Shown piece after piece: positions 52,265 to 62,298 of a stretch of 64,000 nucleotides of DNA. Origin of the DNA: Betaproteobacteria bacterium. Lineage in GTDB: Bacteria; Pseudomonadota; Gammaproteobacteria; Burkholderiales; Burkholderiaceae_C. The translations under genes were made by a program, and so were the position numbers. The stretch's first letter is position 1; each line of letters begins with the position of its first letter. Location of the stretch: assembly GCA_947453725.1 (NCBI GenBank), contig CANGHH010000014.1:1-64000 (forward strand), in the 5' to 3' direction. The notes under the pieces are model-generated. The model saw nothing but the letters and a program-made list of their open reading frames with translations. It was not told where the DNA came from and did no database searches.

Positions 52265-55200
52265 TCAGACGGTGGCGCGTCGCCGCCGCGCCAGGTACCA
52301 GGCCGCCGGCATCACCAGCATGCTGAGCAGCGGCGCCGTGAGCATGCCGCCGACCATCGGCGCGGCGATGCGCGTCATCACCTCGGACCCGGTGCCGCTG
52401 CCCAGCAGGATCGGCAGCAGGCCGGCCATCACCACGGCCACCGTCATCGCCTTGGGCCGCACGCGCAGCACGGCGCCCTCGCGGATGGCCGCCAGCAAGG
52501 TGTCCTTGTTCATCGCCTCGCCCGCTGCCAGGCGGCGCTGCAGCGCGTTTTCCAGGTAGACCAGCATGACCACGCCGAACTCGGCGGCCAGCCCGGCCAG
52601 CGCGATGAAGCCCACCACCGTCGCCACCGACACCGCGTGGCCCAGCAGCCAGACCAGCCAGAAGCCGCCGATCAGCGAAAAGGGTACCGCGGCCATCACC
52701 AGCGCGGCGTCAGGGAGCGACTTGAACAGCCCGTAGAGCAGCACGAAGATGACCACCAGCGTCACCGGCACCACGACCTTCAGCCGCTCGGCCGCGCGCT
52801 CGAGGTATTCGAACTGCCCCGACCACGACAGGGCATAACCGGCCGGTAGCGGCACGGCCTGGGCCACCGCCGCCTGCAGGTCGCTGACCACCGAGCGCAG
52901 GTCCCGCCCGCGGACGTCGACGTAGACCCAGCCCGACAGTCGCGCGTTCTCGCTGCGCAGCATCGGCGGGCCTTCGCTGACGCTGAGGCGCGCCACGTCG
53001 GCCAGGCGCAACTGCGCGCCGCGCGCCGTCACGAAAGGCAGTTCGCGCAGGCGCTGCAGGCTGTCGCGCACCTCGCGCGGGTAGCGCACATTGATCGGGT
53101 AGCGCTCGCGGCCCTGAATGACTTCGCCGACGTTGTCGCCGCCGATGGCCATGGACACGACGGCCTGCACATCGGCCACCGACAGCCCGTAGCGCGCGGC
53201 AGCCAGCCGGTCGACATCGACGTCGATGTAGCGCCCGCCGGTCAGCCGTTCGGCCAGGGCCGAACTCACGCCCGGCACGCCTTTCACCGCGGCTGCGATC
53301 TGCGTCGTCAGCCGGTCGATGGTGGCCAGGTCGGCCCCGCCGACCTTGATGCCGACCGGGCTCTTGATGCCGGTGGCCAGCATGTCGATGCGGTTGCGGA
53401 TCGGCGGCACCCAGACGTTGGCGAGGCCCGGCACCCGCACCGCCTGGTCCAGCGCTTCGACCAGTTTTTCGGGGGTCATGCCGGCCCGCCATTGCGCGCG
53501 CGGCAGGAACTGGATGGTGGTCTCGAACATCTCCAGCGGCGCCGGGTCGGTCGCCGTGTCGGCACGGCCGGCCTTGCCGAAGACGCGAGCCACCTCGGGC
53601 ACGGTCTTGATCAGCCGGTCGGTCTGCTGCAGCAACTCAGTGGCCTTGGACACCGACAGCCCTGGCAGCGCCGACGGCATGTAGAGCAGGTCGCCCTCGT
53701 CCATCGCCGGCATGAATTCGCCACCGAGTTGCAGCAGCGGGACGGCGGTCAGCGCCAGGCACAGTCCGGCCAGGGTCAGCGTGGCCTTGGGGAAACGCAG
53801 CACGGCGTCGAGCAGCGGCCGGTAGGCGGCCATCAGCCAGCGGTTCAGCGGGTTGGCGCTTTCGTGCGGGATGCGGCCGCGGATCAGCCAGCCCATCAGC
53901 ACCGGCACCAGCGTCACCGACAGCCCGGCGGCCGCCGCCATCGCATAGGTCTTGGTGAAGGCCAGCGGCGCGAACAGGCGCCCTTCCTGGGCTTCCAGCG
54001 TGAACACCGGCAGGAAGGACAGCGTGATCACCAGCAGCGAGAAGAACAGTGCCGGGCCGACCTCGACCGACGCGGCCGCGACCTGCGCCCAGCGCTCGGC
54101 GCCGGTCGGCGCGCGGCCCTGCGCGGTCTCGAAGGCTTCGAGATGCTTGTGCACGTTCTCGACCATCACGATGGCGCCGTCGACCATCGCGCCGATGGCA
54201 ATCGCGATGCCGCCCAGCGACATGATGTTGGCATTGACCCCCTGGGCGTGCATCACGGTGAAGGCCGCCAGCACACCGACGGGCAGCGCCACCACGGCCA
54301 CCAGCGCCGAGCGCAGGTGGAACAGGAACACCGCGCAGACCAGTGCCACCACGGTGAATTCTTCAACGAGCTTGTCGCGCAGGTTGTCGACCGCACGATC
54401 GATCAGCAGCGAACGGTCGTAGGTGGTGACGATCTCGACGCCCGCTGGCAGACCGGGCTTCAGCGCATCGAGCTTGGCCTTGACCGCGGCGATGGTGCTG
54501 CGCGCGTTCTTGCCCGAACGCATCACGATGACGCCGCCGGCCACCTCGCCCTCGCCGTCCAGTTCGGCGATGCCGCGCCGCATCTCGGGACCGACCTGCA
54601 CCGTGGCGACGTCGCGCAAGAGCACCGGCGTGGCGCCACTGAGGGCCAGCGGGATGCTGCGGAAGTCGTCCAGCGTGCGCAGGTAGCCGCGTGAACGGAC
54701 CATGTATTCGGCCTCGCCGAGTTCGAGCACCGAGCCGCCGGTCGACTGGTTGGCGGCGCGCAGCGCATCGACCACCGCCGCCGGCGTGACGCCCAGCGCG
54801 CGCAGCCGGTCGGGGTCGAGCAGGACCTGGAACTGGCGCACCATGCCACCAATGGCCGCCACCTCGGCGACGTCGGGCACGGTCTTCAGTTCGAACTTCA
54901 GGAACCAGTCGTTCAGCGCGCGCAGCTGACCCAGGTCGTGGCGGCCGCTGCGGTCGACCAGCGCGTACTCGTAGACCCAGCCGACGCCAGTCGCGTCGGG
55001 CCCCAGCGCCGAGTTGGCGCCGGCCGGCAGGCGGCTCTGCACCTGGCTCAGCACCTCGACGACCCGCGAACGCGCCCAGTAGGGGTCGGTCTTGTCGTCG
55101 AAGAGCACGTAGACGAAGGAATCGCCGAAGAAGGAATAGCCGCGCACCGTGCGCGCACCGGGCACGCCGAGCATGGTCGTCGTCAACGGGTAGGTCACCG

Positions 55201-55390
55201 CGTCCTCGACGACCTGCGGCGCCTTGCCCGGGTAGGGCGTGCGGATGATGACCTGGGTGTCGCTCAGGTCCGGCAGCACGTCCAGCGGCGTCCGCGCCAG
55301 CGACCACAGCCCGGCGGCGACCAGCAAGGCCGTGGCCATCAGCACCAGCAAACGGTTGCCGACCGACCAGCGGATCAGCGCGGCGATCAC
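52265..55390 (-). CDS. cusA: Copper/silver efflux RND pump, CusA type
   Basis: A 1041-residue inner-membrane RND transporter that drives metal efflux with the proton gradient. The three methionine sites of the CusA copper/silver path are conserved in '[11 protein letters not shown]', 'WRAGMTPEK' and '[14 protein letters not shown]'. The charged residues of the fourth helix are in '[20 protein letters not shown]'. The start is GTG at 55390, overlapping the cusB stop (GTGA). This motif set separates it from zinc/cobalt CzcA pumps. Confidence 0.93.
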   Translation of the reverse strand: MIAALIRWSVGNRLLVLMATALLVAAGLWSLARTPLDVLPDLSDTQVIIRTPYPGKAPQVVEDAVTYPLTTTMLGVPGARTVRGYSFFGDSFVYVLFDDKTDPYWARSRVVEVLSQVQSRLPAGANSALGPDATGVGWVYEYALVDRSGRHDLGQLRALNDWFLKFELKTVPDVAEVAAIGGMVRQFQVLLDPDRLRALGVTPAAVVDALRAANQSTGGSVLELGEAEYMVRSRGYLRTLDDFRSIPLALSGATPVLLRDVATVQVGPEMRRGIAELDGEGEVAGGVIVMRSGKNARSTIAAVKAKLDALKPGLPAGVEIVTTYDRSLLIDRAVDNLRDKLVEEFTVVALVCAVFLFHLRSALVAVVALPVGVLAAFTVMHAQGVNANIMSLGGIAIAIGAMVDGAIVMVENVHKHLEAFETAQGRAPTGAERWAQVAAASVEVGPALFFSLLVITLSFLPVFTLEAQEGRLFAPLAFTKTYAMAAAAGLSVTLVPVLMGWLIRGRIPHESANPLNRWLMAAYRPLLDAVLRFPKATLTLAGLCLALTAVPLLQLGGEFMPAMDEGDLLYMPSALPGLSVSKATELLQQTDRLIKTVPEVARVFGKAGRADTATDPAPLEMFETTIQFLPRAQWRAGMTPEKLVEALDQAVRVPGLANVWVPPIRNRIDMLATGIKSPVGIKVGGADLATIDRLTTQIAAAVKGVPGVSSALAERLTGGRYIDVDVDRLAAARYGLSVADVQAVVSMAIGGDNVGEVIQGRERYPINVRYPREVRDSLQRLRELPFVTARGAQLRLADVARLSVSEGPPMLRSENARLSGWVYVDVRGRDLRSVVSDLQAAVAQAVPLPAGYALSWSGQFEYLERAAERLKVVVPVTLVVIFVLLYGLFKSLPDAALVMAAVPFSLIGGFWLVWLLGHAVSVATVVGFIALAGLAAEFGVVMLVYLENALQRRLAAGEAMNKDTLLAAIREGAVLRVRPKAMTVAVVMAGLLPILLGSGTGSEVMTRIAAPMVGGMLTAPLLSMLVMPAAWYLARRRRATV

Positions 55391-56661
55391 CGTACCGCTC
55401 CAGAAGCCGCCGGTGCAGCAGGCGTGGCAGCTTCGGCGCCTGGACCAACCACCGAGCGCAGCCGGGCTTCGCTGTCGATCAGGAACTGCCCGCTGGCCAC
55501 CACCGCTTCGCCCTCGGCCAGGCCTTGCAGCACCTCGAGGTCTTCACCGAGCTCCAGGCCGAGCACCACATCGCGGCTCTCGAAGCGACCGCTGGCGGTG
55601 CGCACCAGCACCACGGCGCGCGGGCCGGTGCGGATGACGGCCTCGGCCGGCACCACCAGGCGCAGCGACTTCGCGCCCAGCACCTGCAGGCGCAGCAGCA
55701 TGCCGGGCACCAGCAGGCCCTGGCGGTTGTCGACCTCGAAGCGCGCCTTCAGCGTGCGCGTGCTGGCGTTGACCTCGGGCAGCAGTTCGGCCAGCTGGCC
55801 CTTGAAGGTCTGCGCGGGGTCGGTCTGCAGGCGCGCTTGCACAGCCTGCCCGCGCTTCAGGCGCAGCGCCTGGGCTTCGGGGATGTCCACCACGGCCCAG
55901 ACCCGGTCCAGACCGGCGATGCGGAACAGCGGCATGCCGGGCGTCACCGCCGCGCCTTCGCGAACGCCGAGCTCGGCGATGACACCGCCCATCGGGGCGG
56001 TCAGCACATAGCGGGCATCGGGTACCTGCCCCGCTTCGACGGCACGCAGCAGTTCGGGCGGGATCGACAGCGCCCGCGTGCGATCGCGCGCCGCCGCCAG
56101 CAGGTCGGCCGACGCACCGGCCCGCTGCAGCGCGGCCAGTTCGTTCAAGGGGCCCAGCCAGTCGGGCGCGTAGACCGTGGCCAGCGCCTGGCCGGCGCTG
56201 ACGCGCGCCATCGTCGCGCGCACGGCCAGGTGCTCGACGTAGCCCGACACGCGGCTTTGCACGGCCACGCTGCGGCGCTCGTCGAACTGCACCGAGCCGA
56301 CGGCGTCGAAGCTCGAAGCGATCTCGGCGCGGCGCACCGCCACCACGCGCAAGCCGAGGTTCTGCTGCACCGTCGCGCTGACCGCCACCCCGGCGTTGCC
56401 GGCATCGCTGCCGCCGGCTTGGTCCGCGTAGACAGGCACCAGCTCCATGTCCATGAAGGGCGACTTGCCGGGCTTGTCGAAGCGCGGACCGGGCGTCATC
56501 GGGTCGTGCCAGTACAGCACCCGGCGCGCGGCCGACGCCGCCAGGGCTGCAGCCGGTGCCGCAGCAACGCCGCCGGGTGACGAACGCCCGACCAGAAAAC
56601 CGGCAGCGGCCAGCGCAGCGCCAGCAGCGACCAGTGCGACGGCGAGCGGGGTGCGCTTCAT
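55387..56661 (-). CDS. cusB: Efflux periplasmic adaptor, CusB type
   Basis: A 424-residue membrane-fusion protein linking CusA to CusC. An N-terminal anchor (about residues 7-25) is followed by a heavy-metal-binding domain: '[29 protein letters not shown]', with several Met residues for Cu(I)/Ag(I). The barrel-sandwich/lipoyl parts ('[29 protein letters not shown]', '[24 protein letters not shown]') follow. Its start overlaps the cusC stop (ATGA). Confidence 0.92.
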   Translation of the reverse strand: MKRTPLAVALVAAGAALAAAGFLVGRSSPGGVAAAPAAALAASAARRVLYWHDPMTPGPRFDKPGKSPFMDMELVPVYADQAGGSDAGNAGVAVSATVQQNLGLRVVAVRRAEIASSFDAVGSVQFDERRSVAVQSRVSGYVEHLAVRATMARVSAGQALATVYAPDWLGPLNELAALQRAGASADLLAAARDRTRALSIPPELLRAVEAGQVPDARYVLTAPMGGVIAELGVREGAAVTPGMPLFRIAGLDRVWAVVDIPEAQALRLKRGQAVQARLQTDPAQTFKGQLAELLPEVNASTRTLKARFEVDNRQGLLVPGMLLRLQVLGAKSLRLVVPAEAVIRTGPRAVVLVRTASGRFESRDVVLGLELGEDLEVLQGLAEGEAVVASGQFLIDSEARLRSVVGPGAEAATPAAPAASGAVR

Positions 56662-57917
56662 GGGGCGGCTCCGATCAGAACGGTGGCGGCATCAACCGGC
56701 TTGAAAGCCAGCTGGATGCGGTTGCGGGTGAGTTCACGCTGCAGGCCCAGCAGCTTGCGCTGGGCGTCGATGTCGGCGCGCCGCGCGTCGAAGACGCTGG
56801 CCACCGGCGCCTGGTTGCTGCGGTAGGCGGCCAGCGCGGCGGCGCTGCGCTGCTGTGCCGGCAGCAGCACGCCCAGACGCAGGCTGTCGATGCGTGCCTG
56901 CAGGCTGCTGGCGTCGCTGCGCAGCGTCAGGTAGTCGGCGAGGGCGGCGCGCTCGGCTTCGGCGCGCTCGGCCTCGGCCTTGTCGACGAGCGCCTGCTTG
57001 GCGGCGGTCTCGCGGTCCTGCCGCTGCTCGCGCGCCACCGGCAGCGGGATGCTGACGCCGACCGACAGCATGTCGGCGTAGCCGGTGCGTTGGCCGACCG
57101 AGACCTCCCACATCCAGTTCGGTGCGCGCTCGCTGGCGGCCACCACCGCCGCCTGGCGCGCCACATCGGCATCCCCCTGCAAGGCCCGCACGGCGGGATG
57201 GCTCTGGACAAAGGCCGCTTCGCTGGGCTCGGGCAAGTCAGGCAGCGGCGCCAGGTCGTCAGCCGGCAAGCCCACCCAGCGCTGCAAGGCCAGCGCCGCG
57301 GCGCGCTGCTGCTGGCGCCCTTCGGCGGCATCGTCCTCGGCCAGGCCGCGCGCGGCGCTCAGCGCCAGCACGTCGACGCTGCCGCCGGCGGCGCCGGCCA
57401 GCCGGGCGCGGGCGGCTTCGAGTTCCTGGCGCAGGCTGCGCTCGGTCTGCGCGGTGAGCTGCAGCGTCTGGGCTGCGAACCAGGCGTCGGCGTAGGCCTG
57501 CGCCGCCTGCAGGCGTGCGTCAGCCGCGGCGATGCGCGCCTGCAGCGCCTCACGCGCCACCGCGCGTTCGGCCGCGGCGCGGCGTGCCACGCGCTTGTCG
57601 CCCGACAGCCATTCCTGGCTGATGCCCACCCGCTTCATGGTTTGCGGATCGCGCGCCGTGCTGTAGCGGTCGGCGCCAGCGACCGGCAGGTTCTCGACGC
57701 CCAGTCGCAGCACCGGGTCGGCGAACTGGCCCGCGGCGCCGGCCCGTTCACGGGCACTGGCCAAGCCGGCGCGAGCGGCTTGGGCGGCCGCGGAACGCTG
57801 CTCGGCCAGCGCCAGCGCGGCGTCGAAGGTCAGAGGGCCTGCGCTGGCCCAGACAGGCCACAGGGCGATGAAGAAGGCGGTGACCTGGATGGCCGCGCGC
57901 GGGGCGAATTGGTGCAT
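56658..57917 (-). CDS. cusC: Outer-membrane efflux protein, TolC family (CusC type)
   Basis: A 419-residue TolC-family protein. The signal peptide ends near 'VWASAGPL'. The long Ala/Arg/Gln-rich helices with coiled-coil character ('AARAGLASARERAGAAGQFADP', 'DKAEAERAEAERAALADYLTLRSDASSLQARIDSLR') are the periplasmic tunnel. Lack of a lipobox Cys sets it apart from E. coli CusC. It is the first of the three structural efflux genes. Confidence 0.88.
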   Translation of the reverse strand: MHQFAPRAAIQVTAFFIALWPVWASAGPLTFDAALALAEQRSAAAQAARAGLASARERAGAAGQFADPVLRLGVENLPVAGADRYSTARDPQTMKRVGISQEWLSGDKRVARRAAAERAVAREALQARIAAADARLQAAQAYADAWFAAQTLQLTAQTERSLRQELEAARARLAGAAGGSVDVLALSAARGLAEDDAAEGRQQQRAAALALQRWVGLPADDLAPLPDLPEPSEAAFVQSHPAVRALQGDADVARQAAVVAASERAPNWMWEVSVGQRTGYADMLSVGVSIPLPVAREQRQDRETAAKQALVDKAEAERAEAERAALADYLTLRSDASSLQARIDSLRLGVLLPAQQRSAAALAAYRSNQAPVASVFDARRADIDAQRKLLGLQRELTRNRIQLAFKPVDAATVLIGAAP

Positions 57918-57995
57918 GGAAACTCCATTGACGGTGCAGGCTGCGCGGGCCGGGCGGCAGCAAGCCCGCGCCCACGAAGGACGGTCAAAGGGGGT

Positions 57996-58412
57996 TCAGA
58001 CGCGCAGTCTCGAGGTAGCCAGGAACAGCGGATTCGGCGGCGGTCGTGATGCCGCCGCAGCGCTGCGGCGCGCCGGCAGCGGCGCCGCCAGCGCCAGTCG
58101 CCATGACGGCCAGAGCGCCGGCCAGACCGCCACCAGCGCAGGCAGCGAGGGCCCCGTCGCTGGCGCGGTGTCGGCCGATTGCGGCGCGTCGGCGCAGTGC
58201 TGCAGGCACAGCGCCGGCTGGGCGGCGTCGGCAGCGCCGGTCATGCCGTCGCAAGGCTCGCCCGCCGCCATGCGCTCGGCCATCGTCGATGCGGCGGGTG
58301 CTGGGCCCGTGCCCGGGCAGACATAAGCCGCCAGCGCCAGTTGCGACCACAGCAAGGCCAGCACCGCGAAGAAGGCGGTCCAGCTGCGGTGGGGGGGCGA
58401 CAGGCGGTGCAT
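57996..58412 (-). CDS. Small secreted Cys/Met-containing protein upstream of cusCBA
   Basis: The 138-residue product has an N-terminal hydrophobic signal ('FFAVLALLWSQLALAAYVCPG'), a Met- and Cys-containing middle ('MAERMAAGEPCDGM', 'LCLQHCAD') and a C-terminal 'PPPNPLFLATSRLRV'. Proteins of this outline often precede copper efflux genes and may bind copper in the periplasm; no named family is certain. It lies 78 bp before cusC in the same direction. Confidence 0.68.
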   Translation of the reverse strand: MHRLSPPHRSWTAFFAVLALLWSQLALAAYVCPGTGPAPAASTMAERMAAGEPCDGMTGAADAAQPALCLQHCADAPQSADTAPATGPSLPALVAVWPALWPSWRLALAAPLPARRSAAAASRPPPNPLFLATSRLRV

Positions 58413-58461
58413 GGCGGTGCCCAGTGTATTTCGCCGGCCACCGCAACGGCCTTGATCTGAA

Positions 58462-58656
58462 TCAGCGCCCCCCGCCGAGCAGGCGCGCCGGCAACATCAG
58501 CACCGCGCGCAGCAGCGCGAAGACGGCTTCGAAGCTCAGGCCGATCAGGCGAAACGGCAGCGTGATCAGCCAGACCAGCGGCCACAGCAGCAGCGCCAGC
58601 AAGGCCAGCGGCCAGCACAGCACGAAGAGCAGGCACCAGCCGATGAAGGCCAGCAT
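58462..58656 (-). CDS. Small hydrophobic membrane protein
   Basis: The 64-residue product is almost wholly hydrophobic ('WCLLFVLCWPLALLALLLWPLVWLITLPFRL'), with two helices rich in Trp and Leu and a final 'RLLGGGR'. I recognise no family. It starts 11 bp after another small gene and lies upstream of the cus genes in the same direction. The Shine-Dalgarno sequence is weak. Confidence 0.6.
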   Translation of the reverse strand: MLAFIGWCLLFVLCWPLALLALLLWPLVWLITLPFRLIGLSFEAVFALLRAVLMLPARLLGGGR

Positions 58657-58667
58657 GGCGGCGGCGC

Positions 58668-58823
58668 TCAGGCCCGCGGCGCGGCCGGCGCGCTGCGCTG
58701 CGCCAGATCGGCTTGCTGGGCTTCGACGCCCACGAACAGCTGGCTGATGCTGCCCAGCAGGGCGAGCGTACAGACGCCGGCCAGCGTCAGGGACAGCAGG
58801 CGTTGGGTCAGGGATTGCGTCAT
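58668..58823 (-). CDS. 51-residue single-helix protein
   Basis: This gene is too short for the track. The product begins 'MTQSLTQRLLSLTLAGVCTL', has one helix or signal-like segment and a polar tail ('VEAQQADLAQRSAPAAPRA'). GGAG lies 6 nt before the ATG, the best ribosome site in this stretch. It appears to be the first gene of the small-gene/cus unit. No homology is recognised. Confidence 0.6.
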   Translation of the reverse strand: MTQSLTQRLLSLTLAGVCTLALLGSISQLFVGVEAQQADLAQRSAPAAPRA

Positions 58824-58991
58824 GGTGAACTCCGTGGAGTGGGCTGCGATGACGTGAATATCGTGATCTGCGGACCGGCTCTCAAGGGGCTTGCGACGAA
58901 GCGCGAGGAAGCCGGTATCAGCCGCACGGCTTCAGGCTGGACGGTGGCGCGGGGGTCTGCCGGCGCCTTCCGGCACCCGCCGGCGCGGCCT

Positions 58992-60464
58992 TCAAGCGCC
59001 GTGCAGCAGGCGCCGCAGCAGCATCGGCTCGAGATGCTCGTCGACCAGGTCGGCCAGCGTCTCGAAGGCGCTGTCCAGCGTCGGCACGGCCACCCCGAAC
59101 AGCGCCCGGATGAAGGCCGGCGACTCGAACAGGCCGTGGGCGTAGACGCCCAGCACCGGCCCGGCCTGCCAGCCGATGGCCTGGCCTTCCTCGTCGCGCA
59201 GCACGGCGTGGCGCTCGTCGGCCCGCGTGTGGCCGCAGCGGATCTCGTAGGCCGGTGCGACCACGTCCTGCAAGGCTGACCAGTCGCCATGCGGCGCCGT
59301 GAAACGCACCGGCGCGGCGCGCAGGCGCTTGCGGGATTCGAAGTGGGTGGCCAGCGGCAGCAGGTTCAGGCCGGCGCAGGCGTCGAAGGCCAGCCCGTCG
59401 CAGCCCTGCGGGTCGTGGAGGCTGCGGCCCAGCATCTGCAGGCCGCCGCAGACGCCCAGCACCGGCCTGCCGGCTGCCGCGTGGCGCTGCACAGCGGCGG
59501 CCAGGCCGGTCTCGAACAGCCAATCCAGGTCGCTGCGCGTCTGCTTGCTGCCGGGCAGCACGATCCAGTCGGCGCCCTCCACCGCCCCCACCTCGCGCGC
59601 CCACACCAGGCGCACGCCCGGCACGCGGGCCAGCGGGCTGAATTCGTCGAGGTTGCTGATCTGCGGTGGCGCCAGCACGGCCACGCGCAGCCGCGCTTGC
59701 GCCCTGCCCTGCGGGCGCTCGTCGAAGACGCCGTCCTCCTCGGGCAGACCGTGGTCGCGCTTCAGCGGCAGCACGCCAGCCAGCGGCAGACCGGTCAGCG
59801 CCTGCAGCTGCGCCGGGCCCGGCGCCAGCAGCGCGGCGTCACCGCGGAAGCGGTTCAGCACATAGCCGGCCAGCAGCGGGCGCAGGTCGTCGGGCAGCAG
59901 GGCCCAGGTGCCGTAGACATGGGCGAAGGAACCGCCGCGGTCGATGTCGCTGACCAGCAGCGCGGCCGCAGGCCCCAGCGCCTGCGCCCAGCGCGCGCTG
60001 CCCAGGTTGACGTAGTCCTGCGGCGCCAGGTTGATCTCGGCCGGCGAACCGGCTCCTTCGATGACGATCAGCGCGTGGCGCGCCGCCAGCCGCTGCAGGC
60101 CGGCTTGCGCGGCGGGTGCCAGCAGGGCACTGCGTTCGCGCCACGGCAGGCGCGACAGCGCGGCGTCGGCCACGCCGTTCAGCACCACCTGGCTGGCCAT
60201 TTCGCCTTCGGGCTTGAGCAGGACCGGGTTCATGTCGGTGTGCGGCGCCACGCCGGCGGCCAGGGCCTGGAAATACTGCGCCGAGCCGATCTCGCCCAGC
60301 CCACCGTCCGGTCGCGGCACGACGCGGGCGTTGTTGCTCATGTTCTGCGCCTTGAACGGCGCCACGCTGATACCCCGCCGCGCCGCACTGCGGCACAGCG
60401 CCGTCGCCAGCCAGCTCTTGCCGGCGCCGCTGCTGGTGCCCCAGACGATGAGAAAGCGCGTCAT
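58992..60464 (-). CDS. cobQ: Cobyric acid synthase CobQ
   Basis: CobQ amidates four side chains of adenosylcobyrinic acid a,c-diamide with glutamine and ATP. The 490-residue product has the N-terminal P-loop-like domain ('VWGTSSGAGKSWLATALCR', 'PFKAQNMSNNA', 'MNPVLLKPEG') and a C-terminal glutaminase domain with nucleophile Cys in 'GVCGGLQMLG' and His in 'GVYAHGLFES'. I chose ATG 60464 ('MTRFLIVWG'); the track start is 31 codons upstream in the btuD gap. It is the last gene of the cobalamin operon seen here. Confidence 0.95.
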   Translation of the reverse strand: MTRFLIVWGTSSGAGKSWLATALCRSAARRGISVAPFKAQNMSNNARVVPRPDGGLGEIGSAQYFQALAAGVAPHTDMNPVLLKPEGEMASQVVLNGVADAALSRLPWRERSALLAPAAQAGLQRLAARHALIVIEGAGSPAEINLAPQDYVNLGSARWAQALGPAAALLVSDIDRGGSFAHVYGTWALLPDDLRPLLAGYVLNRFRGDAALLAPGPAQLQALTGLPLAGVLPLKRDHGLPEEDGVFDERPQGRAQARLRVAVLAPPQISNLDEFSPLARVPGVRLVWAREVGAVEGADWIVLPGSKQTRSDLDWLFETGLAAAVQRHAAAGRPVLGVCGGLQMLGRSLHDPQGCDGLAFDACAGLNLLPLATHFESRKRLRAAPVRFTAPHGDWSALQDVVAPAYEIRCGHTRADERHAVLRDEEGQAIGWQAGPVLGVYAHGLFESPAFIRALFGVAVPTLDSAFETLADLVDEHLEPMLLRRLLHGA

Positions 60465-60483
60465 GGTGTTCAGCGGCCCGCGC

Positions 60484-61305
60484 TCACAAGTCCGGCACGG
60501 CAACCCAGCGTGCCCGGCCGGCGACCTGCACCGCTTCGATGCTGAAGGCGTGGTCAAAGACCGCCGTCAGCGCGCCGCGCAGGGCGGCGTCGGCGGGTGC
60601 GCCGTCGGCGGCGATGCGACCTTGCCGCATCACGACGATGCGGTCGGCGGCCAGCGCCAGGTTCAGGTCGTGCAGCACCGTCACCACCGCGACGCCGGCC
60701 GCAGCGCGGGCCTGCAGGCTGCGGCACAGCGCGCGCTGGTGCGGGGCGTCGAGGTGGGTCGTCGGTTCGTCCAGCAGCAGCACAGCGGCTTCGACGGCGA
60801 GCGCTCGGGCCAGCAACACGCGCTGGCGCTCGCCGCCCGACAGCGCGCTGAGCCGGCGCGTCGCGTAGGCCGTGGATTCGGTTTCGGCCAGCGCAGCGTC
60901 GACAGCCATCTCGTCCTGCGCATCCGGCGCACCGAACAAGCCGTGGCGCGGCAGACGGCCCAGGCGAACCACATCGCGCACCGCGATGTCGCCTTCGGCC
61001 TCGCCCTGCTGCGACAGCCAGGCCAGTTGCTGCGCACGGGCCTGCGCCGGCCAGCCGGCCAGCGCGAGGCCCTGCAAGCGCACGCTGCCCGCCTCGGGCT
61101 TCAACAGGCCGGCCAAGACCGACAGCAGCGTGCTCTTGCCGGCGCCGTTGGGGCCGACGATGGCCAGCCATTCGCCGGCCCGCAAGGCCAGGCTCAGGCC
61201 GTCGAGCACGCGCTGCGCGCCGAGGTGCAGCAGCAGGCCGTCGGCCTGCAGCGGCAGGATCGGCGCGTCGGCTTGCCGGCCGGACGCCGGGGTCTCGGCC
61301 TTCAT
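60484..61305 (-). CDS. btuD: Cobalamin ABC transporter ATPase BtuD
   Basis: A 273-residue FecE/BtuD-type ATPase. Walker A GPNGAGKST, signature 'LSALSGGERQRVLLARAL', Walker B 'VLLLDEPTTHLD' and H-loop 'VLHDLNLALAADR' are present. The ATG at 61305 overlaps the btuC stop; the 563-residue frame in the track joins it falsely to a shadow of btuC. Its place between btuC and cobQ, in one operon with a receptor gene, supports vitamin B12 rather than iron. Confidence 0.9.
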   Translation of the reverse strand: MKAETPASGRQADAPILPLQADGLLLHLGAQRVLDGLSLALRAGEWLAIVGPNGAGKSTLLSVLAGLLKPEAGSVRLQGLALAGWPAQARAQQLAWLSQQGEAEGDIAVRDVVRLGRLPRHGLFGAPDAQDEMAVDAALAETESTAYATRRLSALSGGERQRVLLARALAVEAAVLLLDEPTTHLDAPHQRALCRSLQARAAAGVAVVTVLHDLNLALAADRIVVMRQGRIAADGAPADAALRGALTAVFDHAFSIEAVQVAGRARWVAVPDL

Positions 61306-62291
61306 GGCCGGCCACCCCGCCGAAGCAGGACCAGCAGGTAGACGCCGCCCAGCACCGCGGTCAGCACGCCGACCGGCAATTCCTGCGGCGCCATGACGCT
61401 GCGCGCGGCCACGTCGGCGGCCAGCAGCAGCACGCCGCCAGCCAGCGCCGACAGCGCCAGCAGCGGTCCATGCGTCACGACGGTCAGCCGGCGCACCAGG
61501 TGTGGCGCCACCAGCCCGACGAAAGCCACCAGCCCGGCCTGCGCCACCGCCGTGCCAGTGGCCAGCGCCATCAGCCCGACCAGCAGCAGGCGCACCCGGG
61601 GCAGCGCGATGCCCAGGCTGGCGGCGCTGGCTTCGCCCAGCACCAGGGCGTCCAGCGCGCGGGCGTAACGCAGCGCCAGCGGCAGCAGGGCAGCCAGCAC
61701 CGTCGCCATCACCGCCACCGCGGGCCAGCCGAAGAAGCCGGTGGTGCCGAGCAGGAAGATCTGCTTGCCGCGCAGCGCTTCGGGCGACACCAGCATGACC
61801 CATTCGGCCAGCGCCGAGAGCAGGATGCCGACCACCACGCCAGCCAGCAGCAGCACCGTGGGCCGCGCCGTGCCGCGCGCCAGCAGGAGGGTCAGCGCCA
61901 CGCCGGCCAGGGCCCCGGCGAAAGCGGCACCGACCAGACCCAGGCGAAGCAGCAGACCGGCGCTGGCCAGGCCGATGACGCTGCCGAAAGCGCCGCCGGC
62001 CGCCAGCACCAGCACCACGCCGAGGCCGGCGCCGGCCGCCGTGCCCAGCAGATAGGGGTCGGCCAAGGGGTTGCGGAACAGGCCCTGCGCCAGCGCGCCC
62101 GCCAGCCCGAGCAGGCCGCCGCAGAGCAGCGCGCCGGCGGTGCGCGGGGCGCGGATCTGCGCCAGCAGCGGCCATTCGTCGGCCCAGGCGAAGGACCAGC
62201 CCTCGCCGCCCGCCGCCAGGCCCAGCATGGCCAGCAGGGCGGCGGCCAGCAGCAGCAGGCCGGCAACGCGCAGCGGGGTGGTGGTGCTCAT
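61302..62291 (-). CDS. btuC: Cobalamin ABC transporter permease BtuC
   Basis: A 329-residue FecCD-family permease with about ten helices: 'RAPRTAGALLCGGLLGLAGALAQGLFRNPLADPYLLGTAAGAGLG' is the family core and 'GLVAFVGLVAPHLVRRL' the coupling segment. ATG 62291 is used; the track adds 19 residues from upstream. It starts 7 bp after the btuF stop. Confidence 0.92.
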   Translation of the reverse strand: MSTTTPLRVAGLLLLAAALLAMLGLAAGGEGWSFAWADEWPLLAQIRAPRTAGALLCGGLLGLAGALAQGLFRNPLADPYLLGTAAGAGLGVVLVLAAGGAFGSVIGLASAGLLLRLGLVGAAFAGALAGVALTLLLARGTARPTVLLLAGVVVGILLSALAEWVMLVSPEALRGKQIFLLGTTGFFGWPAVAVMATVLAALLPLALRYARALDALVLGEASAASLGIALPRVRLLLVGLMALATGTAVAQAGLVAFVGLVAPHLVRRLTVVTHGPLLALSALAGGVLLLAADVAARSVMAPQELPVGVLTAVLGGVYLLVLLRRGGRP

Positions 62292-62298
62292 CGCGGCG

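Noticed and set aside
58713-59279. 188-residue plus-strand ORF over the cobQ end
   Set aside because: It has no family match and overlaps cobQ and a small gene with a good ribosome site on the other strand.
60484-62175. 563-residue frame read as one protein
   Set aside because: Only the last 273 residues are BtuD; the front part is an out-of-frame reading of btuC.
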